In this document: positions 18,609 to 27,788 of the stretch, one piece after another
Layout: each line of letters opens with the position of its first letter
Numbering within the stretch: the stretch's first letter is position 1
NCBI GenBank assembly: GCA_020438795.1
Contig: JAGQTY010000011.1
Span: 1 to 64,000, forward strand
Origin: Actinomycetota bacterium
GTDB taxonomy: Bacteria > Actinomycetota > Actinomycetes > S36-B12 > GCA-2699445
DNA: 64,000 nt
Direction of reading: 5' to 3'
The notes under the pieces: generated by a model
Told to the model about the DNA's origin: nothing
Databases searched by the model: none
Seen by the model: only the letters and a program-made list of their open reading frames with translations
Translations under genes and position numbers: made by a program

Positions 18609-19766
18609 GCTGATGTCGACGCTGTGACCGTGACGGCGCAGACGGTACGAGGGAGCTTCGGCGTCTACGTGCACGTGCCGTACTGCACGAGCCGGTGTGG
18701 CTACTGCGATTTCAACACCTACCTCGCCGGCAGTGCCGATATGGTCGAGCTGGGGGCGCAGTGGGCGGCGGGAGTGGCGGCGGAGATCAGTGCTCACCGC
18801 CGAGCGGAGACGCTGGCCATCGAACGGCCCGTGGACACCGTGTTCTTCGGTGGTGGTACGCCGAGTCTGCTTCCGGTCCCGGCGATCGCGACCGTGCTGG
18901 ACGCGCTCGCCGAGACCTGCGGGATCGAGCCGGGTGCCGAGATCACGATCGAGGCCAATCCGGAGTCGGTCAGTCCGCGCAATCTGAGGGACCTTCTCGC
19001 GGTCGGGGTGAACAGGCTCTCCGTAGGGATGCAGAGTGACGATCCGCGTGTGCTTGACGTTCTGGATCGCGCCCACCAGGCCGGTGCAGCACAACGGGCC
19101 GTGGCGCTGGCCATGCAGGCAGGTTTCACGCGATGCAGCCTGGACCTGATCTACGGCACACCGGGCGAGACGATCGAGAGTTGGAGGGCATCGCTTGCTG
19201 CCGCACTTGCCACTGAGGTGGGTCACATCTCCGCCTACGCCCTGGCAATTCCGCGAGGCACCGCCATGGCCCGCCGGATCGCCGCCGGTGAGCTGCCGAT
19301 GCCCGACGATGACGATGCTGCCACCAAGTACGAGATCGCCGACGAGTTGTTGGGCGCAGCGGGGCTCGACTGGTACGAGGTGTCCAACTGGGCAGCACCG
19401 GGCCAGGAGTGCCGGCACAATCTCGGCTACTGGCGCGGCGGGGACTGGTGGGGGCTCGGCCCGGGTGCCCACGGCCACGTCCGGGGAGTCCGCTACGAGA
19501 ACCACAAGCTGCCCGACCGCTGGTTCAGGGGCACCACGGACGGCACGAGCGTGGCACGAAGCGAGACTCTCGATCCAAGTCAGCGGCACACCGAGCACGT
19601 GATGCTGGCGACGCGGTTGCGGGAAGGCCTGGATCCGGCCATGGTTCCGCAGTCTGCGGTGCAGAGTCTTGTCGAGCAGGGATTGCTGATCCACGACGAC
19701 CGGCTCCGGCTGACAAGGCGCGGTCGGCTGCTCGGCGACCGTGTGGTCCTGGCCCTGCTCGAATAG
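18606..19766 (+). CDS. hemW: HemW-type radical SAM protein
   Basis: HemW is a radical SAM haem chaperone, often misnamed coproporphyrinogen III dehydrogenase. The 386-aa protein has the [4Fe-4S] cluster motif CTSRCGYC preceded by YVHVPY, then FFGGGTPSLLP, EANPESV and GVNRLSVGMQS, and the HemW C-terminal domain. The CxxxCxxC spacing fits HemW; HemN has additional N-terminal residues absent here. Three starts are possible (18585 TTG, 18597 ATG, 18606 ATG); 18606 is chosen from family length and the -10 position. It follows a strong terminator. Confidence 0.92.
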   Translation: MADVDAVTVTAQTVRGSFGVYVHVPYCTSRCGYCDFNTYLAGSADMVELGAQWAAGVAAEISAHRRAETLAIERPVDTVFFGGGTPSLLPVPAIATVLDALAETCGIEPGAEITIEANPESVSPRNLRDLLAVGVNRLSVGMQSDDPRVLDVLDRAHQAGAAQRAVALAMQAGFTRCSLDLIYGTPGETIESWRASLAAALATEVGHISAYALAIPRGTAMARRIAAGELPMPDDDDAATKYEIADELLGAAGLDWYEVSNWAAPGQECRHNLGYWRGGDWWGLGPGAHGHVRGVRYENHKLPDRWFRGTTDGTSVARSETLDPSQRHTEHVMLATRLREGLDPAMVPQSAVQSLVEQGLLIHDDRLRLTRRGRLLGDRVVLALLE

Positions 19767-19893
19767 GTGGGACCGGACTGGTCAACGGCGGCGTCCACGC
19801 TTGACCCGGACAGGGAAACAGGGTGTGAACGCGTGGTGAATGATTCAGTATCCCTGCGGTCTGATGGATACGGTCATACCGAGGAGCTCTGCT

Positions 19894-20916
19894 GTGATCC
19901 GATCCATTTTTCGCTACCACGACGGCATCCCCACCGCCGTGGATGCAGACATCGCTGAGCTCGTTCCCGGCGCCGTGCCCGCAGCGACCTTGCAGCGATT
20001 GGCCAGGCAGGCCCGTCACGAAGGGAAGAAGTCACCGGGTTCCTTCATCTGGCTCAAACTCGCCGACCCGACCGAATCCGAATGGCGCGATGTTGCCGAA
20101 GCGTTCTCGCTCCCGCCCCTGCAGGTGGACGACGCGAAGAACCCACGACAGCGCCCCAAACTGGAATCGTCGCGACATGCAGCGTTCATGATCCTCAAGG
20201 AGCTCCGGTACGTCGAGGAGAGTTCGGATGTCGAGACGGGGCAGGTGTCGGTCTTCGTCGGGCGTGGGTATGCCATCTCGGTCCGGCACGGCAGTGCTGC
20301 GCCGGGCTCGTCGCGCGAACGTCTGGCGCAGGAGCCGGAACTGCTGCGGTACGGTCCGATCGCAGTCCTCTACGCGGTGGCCGACGTCATCATCGACGGC
20401 TACCTCGACGTCTCGAATGAGCTCGACAACGACGTGACCATCCTGGAGGACTGGGTCTTCAGCGGCCGTGCCCGCAATGCCGCAACCACCATCTATGAAC
20501 TCAAGCGTGAGAATCTCGAGCTTCGCCGAGCCCTGGCTCCCAGTGCCATGGTCGCCAGACGGCTGTTGCGCGGCGACCATCCACATATCCCTGACGGCAT
20601 GGCGCCGTACTTCGCCGACGTGGGCGAGCACATCCTGCGGGCCTACGAACTCGCGGACAGCCACGACCAGTTGCTCATGGCCATGCTGATGGCGGTCACC
20701 TCGCAACAGGAACTGCAGCAGAACAAGGACATGCGCAAGATCTCGTCCTGGGCCGCCATCATCGCGGTGCCCACCGCCATCGCCGGCATCTACGGCATGA
20801 ACTTCACCGACATGCCCGAGCTCAACGAGCCCTGGGCCTATCCCGCCGTACTACTGGTGATGCTCTCGATCTGTGTGTTCCTGTTCATCACGTTCAAACG
20901 CTCGAAGTGGTTGTGA
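19894..20916 (+). CDS. CorA-like divalent cation channel
   Basis: CorA-family channels move Mg2+ (or Co2+/Ni2+/Zn2+) through a pentameric pore. The 340-aa protein has a large soluble N-terminal funnel, the long pore helix ending before the selectivity motif GMN (in IYGMNFTDMPEL), and two C-terminal transmembrane helices, with a basic tail FKRSKWL. GTG 19894 is chosen because GAGGAG stands seven bases upstream; an ATG 54 bases earlier has no such site. Its last 66 bp overlap the 3' end of the convergent FtsH-like gene. Confidence 0.9.
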   Translation: MIRSIFRYHDGIPTAVDADIAELVPGAVPAATLQRLARQARHEGKKSPGSFIWLKLADPTESEWRDVAEAFSLPPLQVDDAKNPRQRPKLESSRHAAFMILKELRYVEESSDVETGQVSVFVGRGYAISVRHGSAAPGSSRERLAQEPELLRYGPIAVLYAVADVIIDGYLDVSNELDNDVTILEDWVFSGRARNAATTIYELKRENLELRRALAPSAMVARRLLRGDHPHIPDGMAPYFADVGEHILRAYELADSHDQLLMAMLMAVTSQQELQQNKDMRKISSWAAIIAVPTAIAGIYGMNFTDMPELNEPWAYPAVLLVMLSICVFLFITFKRSKWL

Positions 20917-22746
20917 CTCGCGAAGGTCCAGGACCGATGGCTCATTCGTGCTGCCGCCCGGCTGCGCTGCGTGGAGCACATCCAGTATCTCGGTGCCGAT
21001 CAGCTCATTGCGCTCGAGCAGGGCGTCCCGCAGCGCCTCGACCAGATGACGGTGCTCGCGCATGAGGTTCTGTACCAGTTCGAACTGGTTTCGCAGCAGC
21101 CCCTCCACGGCTGCCCGTCCCTCGGAGTCGGAGAGCACCTTCGAGACGAGGTTCGCCTCTGAGATTCCCCCTCCGGCGATGGCGGACAGGCTCACCAGGG
21201 AATCACCCATGCCACAGGCGCCGATCATCTGCGCGGCCACAGTGGTCGCGTAGCTGAGGTCGCTGGCGGGTCCGGTGCTGGTCTCGCCGAAGAACAGGTC
21301 CTCGGCCACCATGCCGCCGAACGAGATCTGCATGAGCGCTTTGAGCTCCGACTCCGACCTGGTGAAGACATCCTCTCGGTCGCCATGAGCGAGCATGCCC
21401 AGGGCGTCACGCCGCTTGATGATACTGAGGATGTCCAGACGGCGATGGGGGGCTACCAGGTAGGCCACGGTGGCATGACCGGCCTCGTGGGTGGCGATCA
21501 GCCGGCGCTCGTGGTCGGTGTATCCGATCGGTTGACCGAGGCCCACCTCCTCGGTCAGGCGTGCCCGTTCGACATCGCCGCGGTTCATGAGCATCGATCC
21601 TCGGCGCAGTGCATTGACCAGTGCCTCGTCGAAGGTATGCTCCAGCATCGCTGGCGTGTAGCCCTGTGTGACTGCCGCCAGCCCCTGCCGGACGGCGTCT
21701 TCGTCGAGCTCTGTCTCATGGCTGCGTGTGGCGAGGAAGCCGTCGATGAGCTGACGACGGCCCGCCAGCGGCGGTGGCTCGAAGGTGATGCGACGATCGA
21801 ACCGTCCCGGTCGCAGCAGGGCCGGATCGAGATTGTCGGCACGGTTGGTGGCCGCCACGAGCAGAACGTTCGCCGGGGGTGCTTTGGGACGATCGAGCCT
21901 GCGGGAGGCGGGTAGGAGCAGATTGATCCTGTCCACGAACCAGGTGGTGAAGCGCTGCCAGCCGGTGGGATTGTCGAAGGACTGCATCTGCACCAGCAGT
22001 TCGTTCACCACGCCGCCGGTGCCCTCGGAGATCATCCGGTTCTGTTCGTTCGCGAACCGGGCTGGGGCGACGCTGGCTGAGACGCCCCGGCGAGTCATCG
22101 CGATGGCGTCGATCTCCTCGATGAAACCGATCGCGCCGCCTTCGGCCCGCGCGGCCCGACGCAGTGCCTTGAAGTAGGAGCGGATCTTGCGGGCGGTCGC
22201 CCCGTAGTACATCGATTGGAAGCTGGTGGCCGACACGAAGAGGAACGGCACTTCAGCCTTGCGTGCGACTCCCTTCGCCACGTAGGTCTTGCCTGTTCCC
22301 GGTGGGCCCTCGAACAACAGACCTCGGCGTGGCGACCCGCCCATTCGGTTCGCGAATTCCTTGTGGGCCAGAAAGAGTTCCAGCGACCTCGAGATGTCCT
22401 CCTTTATGGGGTCGATGCCCACAATCGTGTCCAGATCCACATCGATCTGTTCGGGCCGGAAGGTGACGTGAGGGGACCGGCCCGCGACCACCGTCATGCT
22501 GAGCACCATTGCGATCATGAAGATGAAGAACACCGCGACGATGATCAGGAACGGATCGACGCTGGGCAGTGAGAGCTGGTTGATCAGGAAGGGATCCCCC
22601 AGCGCGAGGCGCACCAGGAGGAAGATCAGCGGGATGGCCAGGATGGCAGCGATCCGCCACAGCCGCCGACGGCGCCGGTGTTCGCGCTCGGCGGCCACAT
22701 CACCTGCCTGCAGCAATGCGGACGGTTCCGAATGGTCCCGGTTCAT
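20851..22746 (-). CDS. FtsH-like membrane AAA+ metalloprotease (atypical)
   Basis: The 631-aa protein has two N-terminal transmembrane helices (about 28-50 and 66-90), an AAA+ domain and a zinc protease domain. Walker A is GPPGTGKT (147-154). Walker B reads GFIEEIDA, with Glu in place of the first Asp. The arginine-finger region is RPGRFDRR. The zinc motif HEAGH is at 420-424, with the third ligand probably in ASDLSYAT. The pore loop is MYYG instead of FtsH's usual MFVG, and about 40 extra residues lie between Walker B and the sensor region. It is therefore catalytically plausible but not canonical FtsH. Its 3' end overlaps the CorA-like gene. Confidence 0.85.
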   Translation of the reverse strand: MNRDHSEPSALLQAGDVAAEREHRRRRRLWRIAAILAIPLIFLLVRLALGDPFLINQLSLPSVDPFLIIVAVFFIFMIAMVLSMTVVAGRSPHVTFRPEQIDVDLDTIVGIDPIKEDISRSLELFLAHKEFANRMGGSPRRGLLFEGPPGTGKTYVAKGVARKAEVPFLFVSATSFQSMYYGATARKIRSYFKALRRAARAEGGAIGFIEEIDAIAMTRRGVSASVAPARFANEQNRMISEGTGGVVNELLVQMQSFDNPTGWQRFTTWFVDRINLLLPASRRLDRPKAPPANVLLVAATNRADNLDPALLRPGRFDRRITFEPPPLAGRRQLIDGFLATRSHETELDEDAVRQGLAAVTQGYTPAMLEHTFDEALVNALRRGSMLMNRGDVERARLTEEVGLGQPIGYTDHERRLIATHEAGHATVAYLVAPHRRLDILSIIKRRDALGMLAHGDREDVFTRSESELKALMQISFGGMVAEDLFFGETSTGPASDLSYATTVAAQMIGACGMGDSLVSLSAIAGGGISEANLVSKVLSDSEGRAAVEGLLRNQFELVQNLMREHRHLVEALRDALLERNELIGTEILDVLHAAQPGGSTNEPSVLDLRESQPLRAFERDEQEHTDREHHQ

Positions 22747-22975
22747 CGTTCCCCCCAGAAGACTCCCTGGCGCCCATCTTCACCCACCCGCAGCCCAAAT
22801 CCCAAAACCCCTCTGGCTGCCGAGCGCCCGCGCAGGCCGGAACAAAGCGGATCCGCGCGACGTTCCCGATATCATCGGACTGTTCGCCCAACCAGTGGGG
22901 GCCAGGTGCCAGGGCCGTCACTGTGAGCCGGGCAGCACAGGCTGGTGGACGACCATGTGAGGGCGAGGTGCGCAG

Positions 22976-23992
22976 ATGAGCGATGAGCGGCGGCTCATGG
23001 TGCTGCGTGCCATCGTCGAGGACTTTGTGGCCACCAAGGAACCGGTCGGCTCCAAGGCGCTCGTGGAGCGCCACGATCTCGGTGTGTCCTCAGCCACCGT
23101 CCGCAATGACATGGCATCCCTGGAGGATGAGGGCTACATCGTGCAGCCCCACACCAGCGCCGGTCGCGTCCCGACGGACAAGGGCTACCGGATGTTCGTG
23201 GACCGGCTTGCCTCCATCAGGCCGTTGTCCGAGGTGGAGCGCCGCGCCATACGGGCCTACCTGGACGAGGCGGCCGACCTCGACAATGTGGTCGACCGCA
23301 CCGTTCGGGTGCTCTCACAGCTGACCCGCCAGGTGGCCATGGTGCAGTACCCCTCGCTCGGCCGAGGCCTGGTCCGCCACGTCGAACTGGTGCAGATGGG
23401 GCCCGATCGCGTGCTGGTGATCATGATCGCCGATTCCGGGCAGGTGGATCAGCGAGTGGTGGAACTGCCGGCCGATGTGGACGCGGCCGTGCTCAGTGAG
23501 TGGCGGGCGCGTATCAACACCGTGGTCCACGATCAGCCGTTCAAGACACTGGCCTCCGCTCTGGTTGACGTGGCCGAACAGCTCCCACCCGCTCAGCGGG
23601 AGACCTTCGCAGCCGTCTGTGACGCGCTGAGCGGTTTCGCCCTCGAACACGTCGACCAGCGAGTGGTCATCGCGGGGGCCGCCAACCTTGCCCGCCACGA
23701 TATCGAGCTGAATGCCTCCCTGCACGATGTCCTCGAGGCGCTGGAGGAACACGTGACACTGCTGCGGCTCCTGGGTGAGGAGACCGTCAGCGAGCAGATC
23801 GCGGTGCGGATCGGCCAGGAGAACGAGGTGGCGGGAATGAACACGATCTCGGTGGTAACCTCCGGCTACGGCGCGGAGGGGGAGGCCATCGGCCACCTCG
23901 GTGTCGTCGGACCCACGCGGATGGACTATGCCTCCAACATGGCCAAGGTCCTGGCAGTGGCCAGGTACCTGGGTCGTCTGATCGACAGCTGA
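22976..23992 (+). CDS. hrcA: Heat-inducible transcription repressor HrcA
   Basis: HrcA represses groE and sometimes dnaK operons by binding CIRCE. The 338-aa protein starts MSDERRLMVLRAIVEDFV and has the winged-helix segment VSSATVRNDMASLEDEGYI, then the HrcA domain. GCGAGG precedes the ATG. I found no CIRCE element (TTAGCACTC-N9-GAGTGCTAA) in the 229-bp upstream gap, so autoregulation by that site is not supported here. The gene precedes dnaJ with a 62-bp gap, the usual actinobacterial hrcA-dnaJ2 arrangement. Confidence 0.95.
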   Translation: MSDERRLMVLRAIVEDFVATKEPVGSKALVERHDLGVSSATVRNDMASLEDEGYIVQPHTSAGRVPTDKGYRMFVDRLASIRPLSEVERRAIRAYLDEAADLDNVVDRTVRVLSQLTRQVAMVQYPSLGRGLVRHVELVQMGPDRVLVIMIADSGQVDQRVVELPADVDAAVLSEWRARINTVVHDQPFKTLASALVDVAEQLPPAQRETFAAVCDALSGFALEHVDQRVVIAGAANLARHDIELNASLHDVLEALEEHVTLLRLLGEETVSEQIAVRIGQENEVAGMNTISVVTSGYGAEGEAIGHLGVVGPTRMDYASNMAKVLAVARYLGRLIDS

Positions 23993-24011
23993 GGAATTTT
24001 CCGATTCCCGG

Positions 24012-24039
24012 TCCCGCTGTGACAATGGTGTGAGCGGGA
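24012..24039. repeat. Inverted repeat between hrcA and dnaJ
   Basis: TCCCGCT (24012-24018) and AGCGGGA (24033-24039) are perfect inverted repeats separated by 14 nt. They end just before the dnaJ ribosome binding site and could hide or expose it in the mRNA. Confidence 0.4.
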
Positions 24040-24054
24040 GAAGAAGGAGTGTCT

Positions 24055-25179
24055 GTGGCGACGGACTATTACGCAGCGCTCGGTGTGAGCCGAGATGCCG
24101 CCCCTCAGGAGATCAAGCGCGCCTACCGTCGCCTGGCCAGGGAATTGCACCCGGATGTGAATCCTGACGCAGGTGACCGGTTCAAGGAGGTCACCGCGGC
24201 CTACGAGGTCCTCAGCGACCCTGAGAAGCGTCGTCTCTACGACCATGGCGTGGACCCCAGAGCGTCGTCACAGGGACCGGGGCCCGGCGCCGGCTTCGAC
24301 TTCAGCGACATCATGGACGCGTTCTTCGGCGGCGGGGGCGCCCGGCAGACCGGACCCGCCTCACGAACCCAGCGTGGCCAGGACGCGCTGATCCGGCTCC
24401 AGGTCGACCTGCGTGAGGTGGTCTTCGGGTCCGAACGCGAGATCACCATCGACACGGCCATCGCCTGCAATGTCTGTGAGGGCGCGGGCACCGCGCAGGG
24501 CACCGAGCCCGAGACCTGCGCCATGTGCAAGGGCCGCGGGGAGATCCAGTCCGTGCAGCGATCGCTGCTCGGTCAGGTGATGACATCGCGCGTATGTCCG
24601 CAGTGCCGGGGCTTCGGCACCACCATTCCGCATCCGTGTCCCGAATGCAGCGGCGACGGCCGGGTCCGGACCCGCAGGAGCCTGACCGTCAGGGTGCCTC
24701 CCGGCGTCGAGACGGGCACCAGGATCCAGCTGGCGGGACAGGGCGAAGTGGGACCCGGCGCCGGACCGGCGGGCGACCTGTTCGTGGAGATCATCGAGAA
24801 GCAGGACCCGGTCTTCCACCGTGAAGGAGACGATCTTCGCTGCACGGTGTCGCTGCCCATGACCGCCGCAGCCCTCGGGGTCGACATCCCACTGCAGACC
24901 CTGGACGGTGAGGAGAAGATCCACGTACCGGCAGGCACGCAGTCCGGGCACACCGAGGTGCTGCGGGCGCGTGGGGTGCCGCATCTGCGGGGCAACGGAC
25001 GAGGGAGCCTCGCGGTGACGATCCGCGTCGAGACGCCGACTCACCTCAACGGTCAGCAGCGAGAACTGCTCGAGCAGCTCGCCACCCTGCGCAACGAGGA
25101 GAATCCCGACGGGACCGCGCTTGAGGAACAGAGCGGCCTGTTCAGCCGGATCAGGGACGCCTTCTCCGGGAAACAGTGA
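24055..25179 (+). CDS. dnaJ: Chaperone DnaJ
   Basis: DnaJ delivers substrates to DnaK and stimulates its ATPase. The 374-aa protein has the J domain with [11 protein letters not shown] and HPD (in LHPDVNPDA), a G/F-rich linker, the four CxxCxGxG zinc repeats ([32 protein letters not shown]) and the C-terminal substrate domains. GTG 24055 is preferred to GTG 24049 because AGAAGGAG ends at 24049, giving normal spacing only for the later start. No dnaK or grpE is in the window, so this is the hrcA-linked DnaJ copy. It overlaps rsmE by four bases. Confidence 0.96.
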   Translation: MATDYYAALGVSRDAAPQEIKRAYRRLARELHPDVNPDAGDRFKEVTAAYEVLSDPEKRRLYDHGVDPRASSQGPGPGAGFDFSDIMDAFFGGGGARQTGPASRTQRGQDALIRLQVDLREVVFGSEREITIDTAIACNVCEGAGTAQGTEPETCAMCKGRGEIQSVQRSLLGQVMTSRVCPQCRGFGTTIPHPCPECSGDGRVRTRRSLTVRVPPGVETGTRIQLAGQGEVGPGAGPAGDLFVEIIEKQDPVFHREGDDLRCTVSLPMTAAALGVDIPLQTLDGEEKIHVPAGTQSGHTEVLRARGVPHLRGNGRGSLAVTIRVETPTHLNGQQRELLEQLATLRNEENPDGTALEEQSGLFSRIRDAFSGKQ

Positions 25180-25925
25180 CGGCCTGGGACGTCAGCGACG
25201 CGGTAGTGCTCACCGCGCCCGCCTCGCAACTTCAGCCGGGTGAGCTGACGCTGAGCCCCGAGGAGTCCCACCATGCGCGGGTCCGTCGGCTCGCGCCGGG
25301 AACGACCGTGCACCTGGTTGACGGGCAGGGTGGACGAGCACTGGCGGAGATCGAAGGTCCGCGCGGCCCGGCCCTCAGGGTTCGCGTCCTGTCTGTGCGC
25401 CACGAACCACGGCCCTGCCCCCAGGTCACGCTTGTCCAGGCTCTCATCAAGGGTGACCGGGCGATGGCGGCGGTCGAGATGGCGTGTGAGGCCGGGGTCG
25501 ATCGAATCATTCCCTGGCAGGCCGAGCGCAGTGTCGTGCGCTGGCGCGGACCCCGCGCGGAGCAGTCCCTGGCCAAGTGGCGTTCAGCGGTGGTATCGGC
25601 CGGCAAGCAGTCTCGCCGCTCCTGGTTCCCGGACGTGGAACCGGTGCGGACCTCCGCGCAGCTGGCTCAGGTGCTCGCAGGGGCGGACCTGGCCCTGGTC
25701 CTGGACGCGGGCGCCGCCATGCGTCTGTCCGCCATGTCGCTGCCGGAGCGCGGCAGCATCGTCCTGGTGGTGGGTCCGGAAGGCGGGCTCAGCCCAGGGG
25801 AGATCGACACGTTCGTCCGGGCGGGCGCGATCACGACCAGGCTGGGCAGCCCGATCCTGCGCGCAGGCACCGCCGGAGTGGCTGCGTTGGCAGTCGTGAT
25901 GGCCAACAGTGGACGCTGGGACTGA
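25176..25925 (+). CDS. rsmE: 16S rRNA (uracil1498-N3)-methyltransferase
   Basis: RsmE methylates U1498 of 16S rRNA. The 249-aa protein is of the SPOUT type, with the knot motifs [14 protein letters not shown] and [13 protein letters not shown] and an N-terminal PUA-like domain containing [14 protein letters not shown]. Its GTGA start overlaps the dnaJ stop, so it is translationally coupled. The 3' end overlaps the region of the HIT-gene promoter. Confidence 0.95.
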   Translation: MTAWDVSDAVVLTAPASQLQPGELTLSPEESHHARVRRLAPGTTVHLVDGQGGRALAEIEGPRGPALRVRVLSVRHEPRPCPQVTLVQALIKGDRAMAAVEMACEAGVDRIIPWQAERSVVRWRGPRAEQSLAKWRSAVVSAGKQSRRSWFPDVEPVRTSAQLAQVLAGADLALVLDAGAAMRLSAMSLPERGSIVLVVGPEGGLSPGEIDTFVRAGAITTRLGSPILRAGTAGVAALAVVMANSGRWD

Positions 25926-25941
25926 TACGGTCGTGAGCATG
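25926..25941 (+). promoter_or_regulatory. Leaderless promoter inside the operon, before the HIT gene
   Basis: TACGGT (25926-25931) is followed by 7 nt and then ATG 25939. This would give an internal, leaderless transcript starting at the HIT gene. Confidence 0.4.
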
Positions 25942-26283
25942 CAAGGTTGCCTGTTCTGCGGGATCGCTGAGGGCACGGTCCCCGCTGAGATCGTCTGGTC
26001 CGACGACGAGTTCGTCGCTTTCCGGGATATCGATCCGCAGGCCCCGGTCCATGTTCTGGTCATCCCCAGACATCACGCGCCCGATCTCGCTGCGCTGAGC
26101 GCGACTGATGCCGCACAGGCCGGCCGCCTGTTGGCCGCGGTCGCGGCGGTGGCGCATGGGGAGGGACTCGATGGCGGCGGTTACCGCACTGTGCTGAACA
26201 CAGGGGTGGACGGAGGCCAGACCGTCAGTCACGTCCATGCCCACGTGCTCGGTGGTCGTCAGATGATGTGGCCGCCGGGATGA
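25939..26283 (+). CDS. HIT-family nucleotide hydrolase
   Basis: Histidine-triad proteins hydrolyse or transfer nucleoside-phosphoramidates. This 114-aa protein has the early Cys pair in CLFCGIAEG, the FRDIDPQAPVHVLVIP region, and the triad HVHAHVLGG near the C terminus, matching the bacterial HinT type. ATG 25939 is chosen on a -10 box 7 nt upstream; GTG 25933 is an alternative in the same frame. It lies between rsmE and phoH, a usual actinobacterial position. Confidence 0.93.
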   Translation: MQGCLFCGIAEGTVPAEIVWSDDEFVAFRDIDPQAPVHVLVIPRHHAPDLAALSATDAAQAGRLLAAVAAVAHGEGLDGGGYRTVLNTGVDGGQTVSHVHAHVLGGRQMMWPPG

Positions 26284-26307
26284 CAGTGCTGAGTGGTTGG
26301 CGCGCCC

Positions 26308-26348
26308 AGGAGGCGCTCATGGGATGGGCAGGTTCGGTTGACGAGTGA
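26308..26348 (+). promoter_or_regulatory. Shine-Dalgarno-led nine-codon mini-frame over the phoH start
   Basis: A strong AGGAGG (26308-26313) with 5-nt spacing leads into ATG 26319, but that frame encodes only nine residues (MGWAGSVDE) and stops at 26346-26348. It overlaps the TTG at 26338 and ends 10 nt before the GTG at 26359, both in the phoH frame. The arrangement fits reinitiation or a leader peptide; an indel in the assembly is the alternative. Confidence 0.35.
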
Positions 26349-27324
26349 ATCGCCTGAGGTGACCTCGGCCAAGGTGGAGGTGCCCTCTTCCCAGCCGATG
26401 GTGAGCGTGCTCGGCGTGGGCGATTCGTTGCTGCGCGTCGTCGAGTCGGCCTTCCCCCGGCTGGAGTTGCTGGCCCGGGGCAATGAGATCAGGATGCACG
26501 GACCCGCGGACGACGTACACCTCGCCGAGCTTCTGTTCGCCGAGATGCTGGCTGTACTGCGGACCGGCCAGGGACTGACCCCAGAGGCGGTGGAACGCTC
26601 GATCACGATGCTGCGAGGTGGCGACGGGCGCCCTTCCACGGTGCTCACCGCGAACATCCTGAGCACCAGGGGCAAGTCGATCCGGGCCAAGACGCTGAAC
26701 CAGAAGCGCTACGTGGACGCGATCGACCAGCACACGATCACGTTCGGCATCGGGCCGGCTGGCACGGGCAAGACCTACCTGGCCGTGGCCAAGGCGGTGC
26801 AGGCGCTGCAGAACAAGGACGTGAACCGGATCATCCTGACCCGACCCGCCGTGGAGGCCGGTGAGCGACTCGGCTTCCTTCCGGGAACCCTCAGCGAGAA
26901 GATCGATCCGTATCTGCGACCGCTTTACGACGCCTTGCACGACATGCTCGATCCGGACTCGATCCCCAGGCTCATCACCAGTGGCACCATCGAGATCGCC
27001 CCGCTGGCCTACATGCGCGGGCGGACGCTCAATGATGCCTTCGTCATCCTCGATGAGGCGCAGAACACCTCGCCGGAGCAGATGAAGATGTTCCTGACAC
27101 GACTCGGTTTCGGCTCCACGATCGTGGTGACCGGTGACGTGACCCAGGTGGACCTGCCCCGCGGCACCGCATCGGGGCTGCGTGTCGTGGAACAGATCCT
27201 GTCAGGCGTCGAGGATCTGGCCTTCTGTCAGCTCGACGCCCGCGATGTGGTGCGGCACCGGCTCGTGGGCCGGATCGTGGAGGCCTACGGTCGCTACGAC
27301 GCAGCGCGCGGTGAGGGGAACTGA
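26338..27324 (+). CDS. PhoH-like ATPase
   Basis: PhoH-like proteins are cytoplasmic ATPases linked genetically to ybeY and RNA metabolism. The 328-aa protein has an N-terminal KH-like segment, Walker A GPAGTGKTYLA and Walker B FVILDEAQNTSPEQMK, with the TRPAVEAGERLGFLPG motif specific to the family. The start is uncertain: TTG 26338 fits the family length, GTG 26359 and GTG 26293 are alternatives, and the only strong ribosome binding site leads another frame. It overlaps ybeY by one base. Confidence 0.93.
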   Translation: MTSESPEVTSAKVEVPSSQPMVSVLGVGDSLLRVVESAFPRLELLARGNEIRMHGPADDVHLAELLFAEMLAVLRTGQGLTPEAVERSITMLRGGDGRPSTVLTANILSTRGKSIRAKTLNQKRYVDAIDQHTITFGIGPAGTGKTYLAVAKAVQALQNKDVNRIILTRPAVEAGERLGFLPGTLSEKIDPYLRPLYDALHDMLDPDSIPRLITSGTIEIAPLAYMRGRTLNDAFVILDEAQNTSPEQMKMFLTRLGFGSTIVVTGDVTQVDLPRGTASGLRVVEQILSGVEDLAFCQLDARDVVRHRLVGRIVEAYGRYDAARGEGN

Positions 27325-27788
27325 TGGGTGTCGAGATAACGGTCGAGGATGATGTCGCGGGCATGGTGGATGCCAGCGACGTCGTCGACCTGGCCCGCAG
27401 TGTCCTGGCGCAGCTGCGGATCTCCAGCGCCGCCGAACTCTCGATCGCGGTGGTCGACGAGGACGAGATGGCCAGGCTGCATCAGGAATGGCTCCACGAG
27501 CCGGGCCCGACCGATGTCCTGAGTTTCCCGATGGACGAACTGCGTGAGCCGCTGGCCGATGAACAGCCGCCCTGGGGCGTGCTGGGAGACGTGGTCATCT
27601 GTCCGGCGGTCGCGCAACGACAGGCGGCGCAGGCAGGTCATTCGGCGCAGCGGGAGGTCCGCTGGTTGCTCATCCACGGCATCCTCCATCTGCTCGGGCA
27701 CGACCATGCCGAGGCCGACGAGGCGAAGGTGATGTTCGCCCGGCAGGCGGCGCTGCTCGAGGAGTACGAGGAGTCCCTGTCCCGGTGA
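27324..27788 (+). CDS. ybeY: Endoribonuclease/rRNA maturation factor YbeY
   Basis: YbeY is a zinc-dependent RNase involved in 16S rRNA 3' maturation. The 154-aa protein has the metal motif HGILHLLGHDHAEAD and the upstream TDVLSFPMDE. The TGATG junction with phoH and a four-base overlap with the next gene indicate one operon. Confidence 0.96.
   Translation: MGVEITVEDDVAGMVDASDVVDLARSVLAQLRISSAAELSIAVVDEDEMARLHQEWLHEPGPTDVLSFPMDELREPLADEQPPWGVLGDVVICPAVAQRQAAQAGHSAQREVRWLLIHGILHLLGHDHAEADEAKVMFARQAALLEEYEESLSR

Noticed and set aside
22747-22975. CIRCE operator upstream of hrcA
   Set aside because: I looked for TTAGCACTC-N9-GAGTGCTAA and a relaxed form on both strands and found none.
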